Positions 25,132-34,001 of a DNA stretch of 64,000 nucleotides are shown here, in pieces. This DNA is from CAYMND01 sp964465065. GTDB taxonomy: Bacteria > Acidobacteriota > Aminicenantia > UBA2199. The stretch lies in the NCBI GenBank assembly GCA_964465065.1, contig CAYXHZ010000001.1:1-64000 (forward strand), written 5' to 3'. Under the pieces are notes generated by a model. The model was not told where the DNA came from. It searched no databases and saw nothing but the letters and a program-made list of their open reading frames with translations. Numbering within the stretch: the first letter of the stretch is position 1; the number at the start of each line of letters is the position of its first letter. The position numbers and the translations under genes are program-made.

Positions 25132-27906
25132 ATGGCCGATGAAAAAAAAGACTGGAAAGAAACGCTGAATCTGCCGCAGACTTCATTTCCGATGAAGGCC
25201 TCTTTGAGCGCCAAAGAACCGGAAATTCTCAAGAAATGGCAGGAGAACGATATTTACAACCAGATTCTAGCCGCCCGCAGCGATTGCCCCCGCTACATTC
25301 TGCACGACGGTCCGCCCTACGCCAACGGCAACATCCACCTGGGTCACGCGCTCAACAAGATCCTCAAGGACTTCATCGTCAAGACCAAATCGATGGAAGG
25401 ACATTACGCCCCCTACGTTCCCGGCTGGGATTGTCACGGCCTGCCCATCGAGCACAAAGTCGACCAGGAGATCAAAGATCGCCGCCAGTCGATGACCATC
25501 AGCGATGTGCGCCAGCTCTGCCGCCAGTACGCGGAACGCTACGTCGACATCCAGCGCGAGGAATTCAAGCGTCTGGGTGTCTTCGGCGAATGGGAGGCTC
25601 CCTACACCACCCTCAACACCCGTTACGAAAGCGACATTGTCCGCCTCTTCAACAGCTTCGTCAAAAACGGCAACGTCTACCGCAGGAAGAGACCGGTTTA
25701 CTGGTGCCTCAGCTGCCAGACCGCCCTGGCCGAAGCCGAAGTCGAATACCACGATCACAGTTCGCCGTCGATCACTGTCCGCTTCGCCCTGCCCGATCCG
25801 CCGGACTTCCTCAGACAGGCGGCCGCCGGAAAAGTCATCGACGTCCTGATCTGGACCACCACTCCCTGGACCATCCCGGCCAACCTGGCCATCGCGGTTC
25901 ACCCCGAATTCGATTACGCCCTGTTCGATATGGACGGCGAGCTGTACATCGCCGCCAGCCGCCTGATCCCCGTCCTCTGCGAAACGGTCGGTAAAAGCTA
26001 CCGCATCCTGTGCGAGTTCAAAGGGGAAGCCCTCAAAGGACTCAAGGCCCGTCATCCGCTCTACGACCGCGACTCTCTGCTGATCAACACCGACTATGTC
26101 ACCCTGGACGCCGGCACCGGCTGCGTGCACACCGCCCCCGGCCACGGCGAGGACGATTACCGGGCCGGCAGCCAACACGGTCTGGACATCTATTCCCCCG
26201 TCCGCGGCGACGGCTGTTTCGACGAGACCGCCGCCCCCTACACCGGACTGAACGTCTTCAAGGCCAATCCCAAGGTGGTCGAGGACCTCAGGGAAAAAGG
26301 CCGGTTGTTTCACCAACAGGACATCCAGCATTCCTATCCGCATTGCTGGCGCTGCAAAAAGCCGGTCATCTTCCGGGCCACCGAACAGTGGTTCATCGCC
26401 ATGGACCAGGCCGGGCTGCGGCAAAAGGCCCTGCAGGCCATCAACGAGATCGGCTGGCTGCCAGAATGGGGGCAGGAAAGGATCACCAACATGATCGCCA
26501 ACCGTCCGGACTGGTGCATCTCGCGCCAGCGCGACTGGGGCGTGCCCATCCCGGTCTTCTTCTGCAGCCACTGCCAGCAGCCGCTGCTGGATCCCGCCTC
26601 GATCGAGCGTACGGCCCGGATTTTCGAGGAACAGGGCTCGGACAGCTGGTACACGCTGGACATCCGGGAATTTCTCGATCCCGGAGTCCGCTGCCCCAGC
26701 TGTGGAAAGACGGAATTCCGCAAAGGCGAAGACATCATCGACGTCTGGTTCGAATCGGGCTCCTCCTGGTCGATTCTCAACCACCGTCACGGTCACCAGT
26801 ATCCCGCCGACATGTACATCGAAGGCGGAGACCAGTACCGCGGCTGGTTCCACTCCTCACTGCTGGTCGGCATCAACGCCAGCGGCCGGGCCCCCTACCG
26901 CCAGGTCATCACCCATGGCTGGGCACTGGACGACAAGGGCCGGACCATGCACAAATCGCTGGGCAACGTCATCAAGCCCCAGTCCATCATCGACCAGATG
27001 GGTGCGGAAATCCTGCGCATGTGGATCGCCCTGGTCAACTACCGCGAAGATATCCGCCTGGGCAAGGAAATCCTGTCCCGGGTCACTGAAAATTACCGCA
27101 AGATCCGTAACACCTGGCGTTTCATGCTGGCCGTTCTTCCCGATTTCGATCCCGACGCCCAGCCGCTGCAGATCGCCCGGACCGACGAGGTCGACCGCTA
27201 CATCCTGACCCGTTTCAACGAGGTCAAGGAACGGGTGCTGGCCCATTACAAAAAATTCGAATACCACCAGGTCACCCATACCATCAGCAATTTCTTCACC
27301 GTCGACCTCAGCGCCTTCTACCTGAACGTCAAAAAGGACCAGCTCTACTGCGACGCCGTCGACGACCCGCAACGGCGCTGCGCCCAGGCGGTGGTCTTCA
27401 AACTGCTCAACGAATCCCTGCGCCTGATGGCGCCGATCCTGTCCTTCACCAGCGACGAGGCCTGGGAACACCTGCCCAAGTTCGCCGGCAAGAGCGCCTC
27501 GGTTCATTGCGAGCTCTTCCCCGAAAGCGAACCGGCCTTCAGCTCCCTGGTCGACACCGAAAAATGGTCACAGATCATGGCCCTGCGTGACCGCATTCTC
27601 AAGGAAATCGAATCGGCCCGCAATGACCGCTTGATCGGCGACTCGCTGGAAGCCCGGGTCAGGCTGCGTCTCGATCCGGCCTGGCATGATCTGGCCCAAA
27701 AGGAGCTGCAGCTTTTCAAACTGATTCTGGTGGTCTCCGATATCGATTTGCAAGCCGCTCCACAAGAGGAAATCCGCATCGAGCGCATGATCGGAAGCAA
27801 ATGCCCGCGTTGCTGGAACCGCTTCCCGGCCCAGGCGGGTCAGGGCGACGATACGCTGTGCCCGCGTTGCCAAACCGTGGTGAACGCCATGAACGGCCGG
27901 AGCTGA
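25132..27906 (+). CDS. ileS: Isoleucyl-tRNA synthetase
   Basis: Charges tRNA-Ile. The class I HIGH motif is HLGH (69-72) after GPPYANGNI; the CP1 editing domain contains WTTTPWTIPAN and GTGCVHTAPGHGEDD. The second catalytic motif, normally KMSKS, is TMHKS (605-609), followed by the expected LGNVIKP. The bacterial C-terminal zinc finger is present (CPRCWNRF ... CPRC). Start at 25132 is chosen because AGGGAG is 7 nt upstream; the protein is then 924 aa. Followed closely by lspA. Confidence 0.97.
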   Translation: MADEKKDWKETLNLPQTSFPMKASLSAKEPEILKKWQENDIYNQILAARSDCPRYILHDGPPYANGNIHLGHALNKILKDFIVKTKSMEGHYAPYVPGWDCHGLPIEHKVDQEIKDRRQSMTISDVRQLCRQYAERYVDIQREEFKRLGVFGEWEAPYTTLNTRYESDIVRLFNSFVKNGNVYRRKRPVYWCLSCQTALAEAEVEYHDHSSPSITVRFALPDPPDFLRQAAAGKVIDVLIWTTTPWTIPANLAIAVHPEFDYALFDMDGELYIAASRLIPVLCETVGKSYRILCEFKGEALKGLKARHPLYDRDSLLINTDYVTLDAGTGCVHTAPGHGEDDYRAGSQHGLDIYSPVRGDGCFDETAAPYTGLNVFKANPKVVEDLREKGRLFHQQDIQHSYPHCWRCKKPVIFRATEQWFIAMDQAGLRQKALQAINEIGWLPEWGQERITNMIANRPDWCISRQRDWGVPIPVFFCSHCQQPLLDPASIERTARIFEEQGSDSWYTLDIREFLDPGVRCPSCGKTEFRKGEDIIDVWFESGSSWSILNHRHGHQYPADMYIEGGDQYRGWFHSSLLVGINASGRAPYRQVITHGWALDDKGRTMHKSLGNVIKPQSIIDQMGAEILRMWIALVNYREDIRLGKEILSRVTENYRKIRNTWRFMLAVLPDFDPDAQPLQIARTDEVDRYILTRFNEVKERVLAHYKKFEYHQVTHTISNFFTVDLSAFYLNVKKDQLYCDAVDDPQRRCAQAVVFKLLNESLRLMAPILSFTSDEAWEHLPKFAGKSASVHCELFPESEPAFSSLVDTEKWSQIMALRDRILKEIESARNDRLIGDSLEARVRLRLDPAWHDLAQKELQLFKLILVVSDIDLQAAPQEEIRIERMIGSKCPRCWNRFPAQAGQGDDTLCPRCQTVVNAMNGRS

Positions 27907-27911
27907 GACCC

Positions 27912-28412
27912 ATGCAGCGCAGCAAACTGCCCTTTCTGACCATTTCGCTGATCGTTGTCGTCCTGGATCAACTCAGCAAACGCTGGATCCTCAGCAACAT
28001 CGAGCTGTATTCGTCCATCGACGTCGTCAAAGGCTTCTTCCGCCTGTTCCACATCCGCAACACCGGTGCCGTCTGGGGCCTGCTCGACCAGAACAACCCC
28101 AAAATAACCCTGGTGCTGACCCTTTTTTCCATCCTGGCCTTTTTCGTCATGCTCTGGCTGTTTCACAAGACGGACCGCGTCTGCCGCCTGGACCTCATCG
28201 CCCTGGCGCTGATCATGGGTGGAGCCGTCGGCAACATCATCGACCGCATCCGCTTCGGCTTTGTCGTCGATTTCATCGAGCTCTACCACCGATCCTACCA
28301 CTTCCCGACCTTCAATATCGCCGATAGCTCGCTGACCATCGGCGTCAGTTTATTGATTTTCAGCATCCTGTTCCGGCGTTGCCCAGAAGGCAAGAGCCCG
28401 TTCCGAGGTTGA
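27912..28412 (+). CDS. lspA: Lipoprotein signal peptidase (signal peptidase II)
   Basis: Inner-membrane aspartic protease that removes signal peptides from lipidated prolipoproteins. Four membrane segments; the catalytic dyad is Asp111 (GNIIDR) and Asp138 (FNIADSS); the upstream VVLDQLSK and RNTGAVWG blocks are also diagnostic. 166 aa. The ATG at 27912 is 5 nt after the ileS stop. The ileS-lspA order is conserved in many bacteria. Confidence 0.96.
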   Translation: MQRSKLPFLTISLIVVVLDQLSKRWILSNIELYSSIDVVKGFFRLFHIRNTGAVWGLLDQNNPKITLVLTLFSILAFFVMLWLFHKTDRVCRLDLIALALIMGGAVGNIIDRIRFGFVVDFIELYHRSYHFPTFNIADSSLTIGVSLLIFSILFRRCPEGKSPFRG

Positions 28413-28414
28413 AC

Positions 28415-29206
28415 ATGCACCCGGTACTCTGCAAAATCGGTGGATTCTCCGTTCCCAGCTACGGGTTCATGATCCTGCTGGGCGTGATCTGCGCCTACTT
28501 CATCGGCCGCCGCCTGTGCCGGCTGCAGAACCTGCCGCTGCCGGTCATGACCGACCTGGCCATCTACACCCTGCTCATCGCCCTTATCGGCGCCCGCCTG
28601 CTGCTGATCGTCACCGAACTCGACCTGTTCATCCGTCACCCCCGCCACCTGCTGACCATGCTGACGACAGCCGGTAATTTCTTCGGCGGACTGATCGCCG
28701 GCGCCATATTCCTGCTCTTCTATGTACGCCGCAAACAGCTGCCCCTGCTGACCGTTCTGGACACCGCGGCTCCGGCCGTGGCCATCGGCCACGCCTTCGG
28801 CCGTCTGGGCTGCCTGATGGCCGGTTGCTGCTGGGGCCGAGCCGCCGCATCCTGTTCGCTGGCCATCACCTTTCACAACCATCAGGCCAACACCGGCGTG
28901 CCGCTGGGCGTCCCCCTCTACCCGACCCAGGCCGGCGAAGCCGTTTTCAACTTGCTGTTGGCCGTATTTCTGCTGCTGTTCTTCAAAAAGCGTCGCTTTT
29001 CCGGTCAGCTTTTCTCCCTGTACCTGATCGCCTACGGCAGTTACCGCTTCCTGAGCGAGTACTTCCGCGGCGACACTGGGCGCGGTTACCTCTTCGGCGA
29101 CATGAGCCGACCCTTTCTCAGCCTGTCCATTCCTCAAGTCATGGCCCTGGCCGCCGTTACGGCCGGGATCCTTTTGTACCGACATGCCAGAACGAAATCC
29201 GCTTGA
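28415..29206 (+). CDS. lgt: Prolipoprotein diacylglyceryl transferase
   Basis: Attaches diacylglycerol to the lipobox Cys of prolipoproteins, the step before LspA. A seven-TM protein of 263 aa with SYGFMILLGV near residue 14, GNFFGGLIAG near 85, and the Lgt signature region as FGRLGCLMAGCCWG near 128-141. The signature is the Cys-rich variant found in several phyla, not GR.GNF.NGE. GAGG stands just before the start and spans the lspA stop. Overlaps rluD by 23 nt. Confidence 0.93.
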   Translation: MHPVLCKIGGFSVPSYGFMILLGVICAYFIGRRLCRLQNLPLPVMTDLAIYTLLIALIGARLLLIVTELDLFIRHPRHLLTMLTTAGNFFGGLIAGAIFLLFYVRRKQLPLLTVLDTAAPAVAIGHAFGRLGCLMAGCCWGRAAASCSLAITFHNHQANTGVPLGVPLYPTQAGEAVFNLLLAVFLLLFFKKRRFSGQLFSLYLIAYGSYRFLSEYFRGDTGRGYLFGDMSRPFLSLSIPQVMALAAVTAGILLYRHARTKSA

Positions 29207-30176
29207 GACAACGGTGCGTACCGTTTCCTTCCAGTCCAGCGAAAATGGACAACGGATTGATAAATTCCTCTGCGATCAGCTCAACCGTCTCAGCCGCACT
29301 GAAATCGAGGTGTTTTTCAGCGAAAAGCGGGTCAGGCTCAACGACAAGCCCTGCAAGAAAAGCGAAAAACTCAAAATCGGGGACCGCATCAGCCTCGAAC
29401 TGCCGGACAAAGTCGAGGCTGCCGTACCTGCGCCCGATCCGGATTTGTTGGCCGCAATCCATATTTTATACGAAGACGAGTGGTTGCTGGCCGTCGACAA
29501 ACCCAGCGGCATTTCCGTTCATCCGGGCAACGGCGAACGGGAATTCACCATCGCCGATTTTTTCCGTGAACGCCACCCGCAACTGGCGGACCTCTTCGCC
29601 GATGCCGACCGACCGGGAATCGTCCACCGCCTGGACAAGGACACCTCGGGCATTCTACTGCTGGCCAAGAGCCCGGAGGCGGTTCAGGCCCTGCAGGACG
29701 AATTCCGTGACCGGCAGGTCCACAAGACCTACCTGGCCTGGGTGGACGGAGTGGTCAAGACCCCGTTCCGCCGCATATCGACTCCGCTGATCCGACACCC
29801 GCGTCTGCGCTACCGCTACACCACGGCCAAAGCCGACACCCCCGGCGCCAGGGAGGCGCTGACCGAAATGCGTCTGCTGGCCGTCCGCCATGGCAAGAGC
29901 TTTCTGCGTATCCGTCTCTTCACCGGAAGAACCCACCAGATTCGGGTACACATGAGTTCCATCGGCCACCCGGTCTGCGGCGACCGTCTGTACGGCAGCA
30001 ACACTCCGATTGCGAATTTGTGCACAAACGGAATCCTTCTGCACGCCCATCGTCTGTCATTCCGTCACCCCTTCCTGGATCAGCGCATCGATCTGTACTC
30101 GATCATTCCGCCCCGGATGCGCGCCTTCTGGAGCAGCCTGGAAACGGATTGCCAGAACCCCGGCAATGGGCTATAA
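29184..30176 (+). CDS. rluD: RluA-family pseudouridine synthase
   Basis: Isomerises uridine in rRNA. An S4 RNA-binding domain is at about 20-80; the catalytic domain holds HRLDKDTSG (148-156) with catalytic Asp151, plus GRTHQIRVHMSSIGHPVCGD near 248-268. The 330-aa length and the S4 domain favour the RluD/YlyB type, which modifies 23S rRNA, though the exact target is inferred. A gene of this type follows lspA in many genomes. Its 3' end contains the strong promoter of the next gene, whose -10 overlaps its stop codon. Confidence 0.9.
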   Translation: MPERNPLETTVRTVSFQSSENGQRIDKFLCDQLNRLSRTEIEVFFSEKRVRLNDKPCKKSEKLKIGDRISLELPDKVEAAVPAPDPDLLAAIHILYEDEWLLAVDKPSGISVHPGNGEREFTIADFFRERHPQLADLFADADRPGIVHRLDKDTSGILLLAKSPEAVQALQDEFRDRQVHKTYLAWVDGVVKTPFRRISTPLIRHPRLRYRYTTAKADTPGAREALTEMRLLAVRHGKSFLRIRLFTGRTHQIRVHMSSIGHPVCGDRLYGSNTPIANLCTNGILLHAHRLSFRHPFLDQRIDLYSIIPPRMRAFWSSLETDCQNPGNGL

Positions 30177-30177
30177 T
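30149..30177 (+). promoter_or_regulatory. Leaderless-type promoter of the parvulin lipoprotein gene
   Basis: TTGCCA (30149-30154), 17-nt spacer, TATAAT (30172-30177), then GGCGGC and the ATG at 30184. The -10 includes the rluD stop codon. This is the cleanest of the leaderless cases. Confidence 0.7.
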
Positions 30178-30183
30178 GGCGGC

Positions 30184-31194
30184 ATGTCAACCGGATCTGA
30201 ACGCATGAATCAGCTTCAGTTTTCTTGTGGCCTGCTACTGCGATCCCTGTTGTTGCTCAGTTTGGGATTGGGGATCGTATCCTGTTCCAAAAAAAACGAG
30301 CCGCCGCCAGCGCCCCTGGCCGAAACGCAGCCGGTTCAAACTGTCGACAAGCCCGTGCTGACCATCGATTCCAACTCGCTCAGCACCGGGGATCTGGACC
30401 GCTTCATCGCCTTCAAGTATTCGAGTTTGAGCAGCCAGACAGACACTTCGCCGCAGCTGAAATCACGAATATTCGATGCCTTCGTCGAACACGCCCTGCT
30501 GCTCAAGGCAGCCAAAGAATCCGGCGTCAGCGTCAGCCCGACCGAAACCGCCGCCTACCTGACCGACCTGCGCATTGCCACCGATTCGGTCGACGAGTCC
30601 GTCCTGGGCGAAGAAACTCTGATCCAGAAATTCTTGCTCTCCCAGGTCTACCGCCAGATCGATGTCGACATCAAGGAATGTCAACAGTATTACAACCAGA
30701 ACCGCCAGCAGTTCAAGCAGAACAAGCAGATCATGCTGCACCAGATCCTGCTCAAGGACCAGAAACGAGCCTTTGAAATCAAGGACATCCTCGACGGCGC
30801 ACCTTCCCGATTCGAGGAGTTCGCCCTGGCCGAATCCCAAGCGGTTGACGCAAAAAACAACGGAGTGATGGGTTTTTTTGAAAAAGGTCAATTACCTGAG
30901 GAAATCGAGAAATACGTCTTCGCCCTCAAAAAAAACGAAGTCAGTCAGGTGGTGCAATCGCCCTACGGTTACCATATCTTCCGTGTCAGCCAGATCCGCG
31001 AAGGCCGCGATCTGTACTTCGATTCCGTCAAGGATGAAATCAAGAACCGCCTGCTGTCGGACAAACTGCATCAGGCCTACGACACATTCTTGGCCGGCCT
31101 GAAAAAAAATTATCAAATAATCGCCCACTATGAAAACCTTCCCTTCAAATATGAGTCTAACCAAAATGGAGGCAATCATGACACTGTTCAATAA
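30184..31194 (+). CDS. Parvulin-type peptidyl-prolyl isomerase lipoprotein (PrsA/SurA-like)
   Basis: A membrane-anchored periplasmic folding factor of 336 aa. The signal sequence ends with a lipobox, GIVSC, lipidated at Cys34. Residues 60-170 form a SurA N-terminal-like helical part; the parvulin domain is at about 185-280 (QIMLHQILLKDQKRA, FEEFALAESQ, GVMGFFEKGQLPEEIEKYVF, VVQSPYGYHIFRV). A second ATG at 30205 is possible, but 30184 has the -10 exactly 6 nt upstream. It overlaps the SurA-like gene by 17 nt, so the two form a periplasmic chaperone pair. Confidence 0.9.
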   Translation: MSTGSERMNQLQFSCGLLLRSLLLLSLGLGIVSCSKKNEPPPAPLAETQPVQTVDKPVLTIDSNSLSTGDLDRFIAFKYSSLSSQTDTSPQLKSRIFDAFVEHALLLKAAKESGVSVSPTETAAYLTDLRIATDSVDESVLGEETLIQKFLLSQVYRQIDVDIKECQQYYNQNRQQFKQNKQIMLHQILLKDQKRAFEIKDILDGAPSRFEEFALAESQAVDAKNNGVMGFFEKGQLPEEIEKYVFALKKNEVSQVVQSPYGYHIFRVSQIREGRDLYFDSVKDEIKNRLLSDKLHQAYDTFLAGLKKNYQIIAHYENLPFKYESNQNGGNHDTVQ

Positions 31195-32146
31195 AAGCGC
31201 CCGGCTGACTCTGCCGATCGCCTTGCTCGCCCTCAGTTTTTCGGTCCTGGCCCAGACCGAAACCATCGAACGGATTTACGCCGTGGTCAACGATCAGCTC
31301 ATCACCTATTCGGAATTGAAAAACACCGAATTGCAGATGACCCAGGCCCTGACGGAACGCTTCAAGGGCGAAGAATTGAAAGCTGAACTCGACAAGATGA
31401 AAAAAGACCTGCTCGACACCCTGATCAAGCAGAAACTGATCCTGTCCAAGGCCAAAGGGAAAAACTATGATGTCGGTTACCAGGTCGATTCCATTATTAA
31501 AGGTATCAAGCAGGAGAACAACTTGGCCAGCGACGACGATCTGCGCAAGGCGCTGGCCGGTCAGGGTATCGATTACGAAACCTGGCGCGAGCAGCTCATC
31601 TCCCACCAGATCCAGAGCCAACTGGTCTACGACGAAATCGGCTCCAAGATTAAAATCGACAACTCCCAGATCATGGGCTATTTTCGGGATAACCAGAAGA
31701 CTTTCACCGTGCCGCTGACCCTGACTCTGGACGCGATATACCTGCCCTCGACTCTGGCTGCCGATGCGCTGACGGCCCAGAAGAAAGAAATCGATCTGGC
31801 CCTGGAAAACAAACAGCCGTTCAAAGAAATAGCCGACAAGTATTCCCAGCTGACAACCGAGGAAAACAAGGCCCGTCTGGGCACCTTCAAGAGCGGCGAA
31901 TTGGATCCAAAACTGGAGGAACAGGCCAAGCTGTTGACCGCAGTCGGCGCCGTCACCCCCTGGGTGGAAACCGAGAACGGTAGTTACCGCCTCAGCCTGG
32001 TGGAACGGGTCGACGAACACCTTCGGGAATACAAAGATGTCCGGGCCGATATCGAAAATTTCCTGCGTGAACAGATCCAGGCAGAAAAACTGGATAAGTA
32101 CATCGAGGAACTGAGACGATCCAGCTACATCAAGATCATCGAATAA
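31178..32146 (+). CDS. SurA-like periplasmic chaperone
   Basis: An exported 322-aa protein with a signal peptide cleaved near VLAQ. The first part matches SurA N-terminal domains (IYAVVNDQLITYSELKNTELQM, LLDTLIKQKLILSKAK, WREQLISHQIQSQLV). The C-terminal 150 residues are parvulin-like (FKEIADKYSQLTTEENKARLGTFKSGELDP) but shorter and less conserved than in SurA, so isomerase activity is uncertain. The family delivers beta-barrel proteins to the outer membrane. GGAGG lies 5 nt before the ATG at 31178. Confidence 0.85.
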   Translation: MTLFNKSARLTLPIALLALSFSVLAQTETIERIYAVVNDQLITYSELKNTELQMTQALTERFKGEELKAELDKMKKDLLDTLIKQKLILSKAKGKNYDVGYQVDSIIKGIKQENNLASDDDLRKALAGQGIDYETWREQLISHQIQSQLVYDEIGSKIKIDNSQIMGYFRDNQKTFTVPLTLTLDAIYLPSTLAADALTAQKKEIDLALENKQPFKEIADKYSQLTTEENKARLGTFKSGELDPKLEEQAKLLTAVGAVTPWVETENGSYRLSLVERVDEHLREYKDVRADIENFLREQIQAEKLDKYIEELRRSSYIKIIE

Positions 32147-32164
32147 AAATCTGGATTTGTCGCC

Positions 32165-32641
32165 CTACAGGTGCACGAACAGTCCGGCGCTGAGGCTGAA
32201 GCGCTTGCGTTCGGAAAAATTGAGGAAGCGGCAATCGACGCGCAGGGACATGACTTCCATCAGAAAGAGGTGACAGCCGAAACCGAAGAAGGCAAAGCTG
32301 TTGTAGCGGCTGAATTTCAGGCTGACGGTGTCGAATTCGCTGCCCACTCCCAATACGCCGTAAGGCGATAATTTCCCCAATTTCGGCCGGAACATGATAC
32401 CGGCCATCAGCGCGTTCAACACCTCGTCGGCGTTGTAATGCATCCATTCGATTTCCAGTTTCAGCGTGGGAACGATCAGTCCCATCTGCCCGTTCAACCC
32501 CCAGAAAGATTGCGACGGTTTGCTGGTTTTCCCGGCGATGACACCGAGGTTGACCGCATCGAGATTAACGGCGATCATGAACACGGCCATGAACGCCAGG
32601 AAACGGATTGCCCGCTTACGGTTTTTTCTTGTTGTCTTCAT
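32165..32641 (-). CDS. Exported protein, probably small outer-membrane beta-barrel
   Basis: A 158-aa protein with a basic N-terminus, a signal peptide (about 12-30), and alternating hydrophobic strands such as LGVIAGK, PYGVLGVGSEFDTVSLKF, FAFFGFGCHLFLM and a final strand FSLSAGLFVHL. The alternating pattern suggests an 8-strand barrel, although it does not end in Phe. I do not recognise a family. It is the last gene of the tolQ-to-here run and overlaps the preceding gene by 26 nt. Confidence 0.6.
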   Translation of the reverse strand: MKTTRKNRKRAIRFLAFMAVFMIAVNLDAVNLGVIAGKTSKPSQSFWGLNGQMGLIVPTLKLEIEWMHYNADEVLNALMAGIMFRPKLGKLSPYGVLGVGSEFDTVSLKFSRYNSFAFFGFGCHLFLMEVMSLRVDCRFLNFSERKRFSLSAGLFVHL

Positions 32642-34001
32642 GACGGAGTCTGCTCCAGACGATGCGGCTGAAATGATCGATCAGCACCGGTTTGAAATTC
32701 TGCCGGACCATCAATTGGAAACGCTGCTGGTACAGGGGCAGGATGATCCCATCCTCGACCAGTCTTTCCATGATCCCCGATATGGCCGGTACGATGAGCT
32801 CGTCACGATCGAAGCCGGATACTTCCTCGAGCTGTTTGATCAGTCCCAGAGTGGTTTCGTCGAAACGGTTGAAACTGAATTCCCGGATCAGGGCCGACAA
32901 TTTCTCGGTCAGAGGGGTTTCGGTCCGGAACAGTTTTTTGACGATCAGAACCGGAACCGGATTTTTTTCGATGTATCCGGACAAATCGTTGTCCGACAGA
33001 ATCCGGATTTCGACCGGAATGGAGAGTTTGCGAAAGCGTTCGTTGAGAGCGGGCTCCATGACGCTGATCGAGGAAGCCAGGTACAAGGTTTGTCGGGAGT
33101 TGCGCAGTATCGGCATGATCCGGTAGTCCGGCATTGCCTTTATGGCCAGAGTCAACGGACTTTCCTGGGCCGAAGTCAACGATTCCAGATGGTGGTATCC
33201 GTTCAGCCCGGGCAGGTTGCGGCACAGGGAATAGAAGGCCAGCCGCTTGTTGTTTCCGGTGTTGCCGGCAGCGGGAAAGGTGATGTAGGTGTTTTCGTAC
33301 AAACCGGACGGATAGGCGTTGTAGGAGGGCGAGGCAAAGGTCGGTTCAGCCAGGAAGACATCCAGGTTGTCCACGTCCTGAAAGAAAACGACGGCCCGTT
33401 CAATCGGTTGTCGGCCGCCGGAGTAGTAGGGGTTGGCCACCAATTCCATGAACCTTCCCTTTTCCCAACTCTTGGGCAGGTACGGTCCGGAAAAAGCGGT
33501 TTCTTCATCGCCGGTCAGAACCAGTTCCGGCGCGGCCAGTTCGGTGATGATAGAAGCATCGGCGGCCGTCAGCTGTATATTCAGACTGTAATCGCCCTTG
33601 ACGACAATGCTTTTAACCTTGCCGGCCAGTCGTTTGGAGCGGTAAAGCACCCGGCTGAAGAATGCAGTCAGGGAATTCTTGACGTGACGACTCAGTACCG
33701 GTTTGCCGTTGGAAAAAGCCAGCCCCTCGTGCAGTTCGAGGCTCAAGGTCATACTGGCCTCATCGTACTGAAAGCGCCTGAATATATGGCTCTCGATCTC
33801 TCTGCCCGGCACCAGGTAGAAGAAATTCTCGTACAGCAGCGAATAGAACAACAGGTTGGAGTGACTGGAAGCGCTCAGGCGCAGGGTATCCGGTTCATTG
33901 AGCCGCAGACGGATTTCTCCGCCATAGCGGGTCTTGACCGCTCCGCACAGGAGTCCGATCGACAGGAAAAATACCGCCGCAACCGTGCTATTTTTCCGCA
34001 T
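32616..34001 (-). CDS. Family 5 extracellular solute-binding-like protein
   Basis: A 461-aa exported protein with a signal peptide (AAVFFLSIGLLCGA). The layout resembles peptide/nickel-binding proteins (SBP_bac_5): GGEIRLRLNEPDTLR near the start, LLYENFFYLVPG, LELHEGLAFSNGKPVLSRHVKNSL (the 'ww.dGkplta.dV' block), SGPYLPKSW, and LVANPYYSGG. No permease or ATPase gene is near, so it may be a free-standing binding or signalling protein. GGAGG 7 nt before the ATG at 34001 fixes the start. It overlaps both neighbours, supporting co-translation. Confidence 0.75.
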   Translation of the reverse strand: MRKNSTVAAVFFLSIGLLCGAVKTRYGGEIRLRLNEPDTLRLSASSHSNLLFYSLLYENFFYLVPGREIESHIFRRFQYDEASMTLSLELHEGLAFSNGKPVLSRHVKNSLTAFFSRVLYRSKRLAGKVKSIVVKGDYSLNIQLTAADASIITELAAPELVLTGDEETAFSGPYLPKSWEKGRFMELVANPYYSGGRQPIERAVVFFQDVDNLDVFLAEPTFASPSYNAYPSGLYENTYITFPAAGNTGNNKRLAFYSLCRNLPGLNGYHHLESLTSAQESPLTLAIKAMPDYRIMPILRNSRQTLYLASSISVMEPALNERFRKLSIPVEIRILSDNDLSGYIEKNPVPVLIVKKLFRTETPLTEKLSALIREFSFNRFDETTLGLIKQLEEVSGFDRDELIVPAISGIMERLVEDGIILPLYQQRFQLMVRQNFKPVLIDHFSRIVWSRLRHEDNKKKP

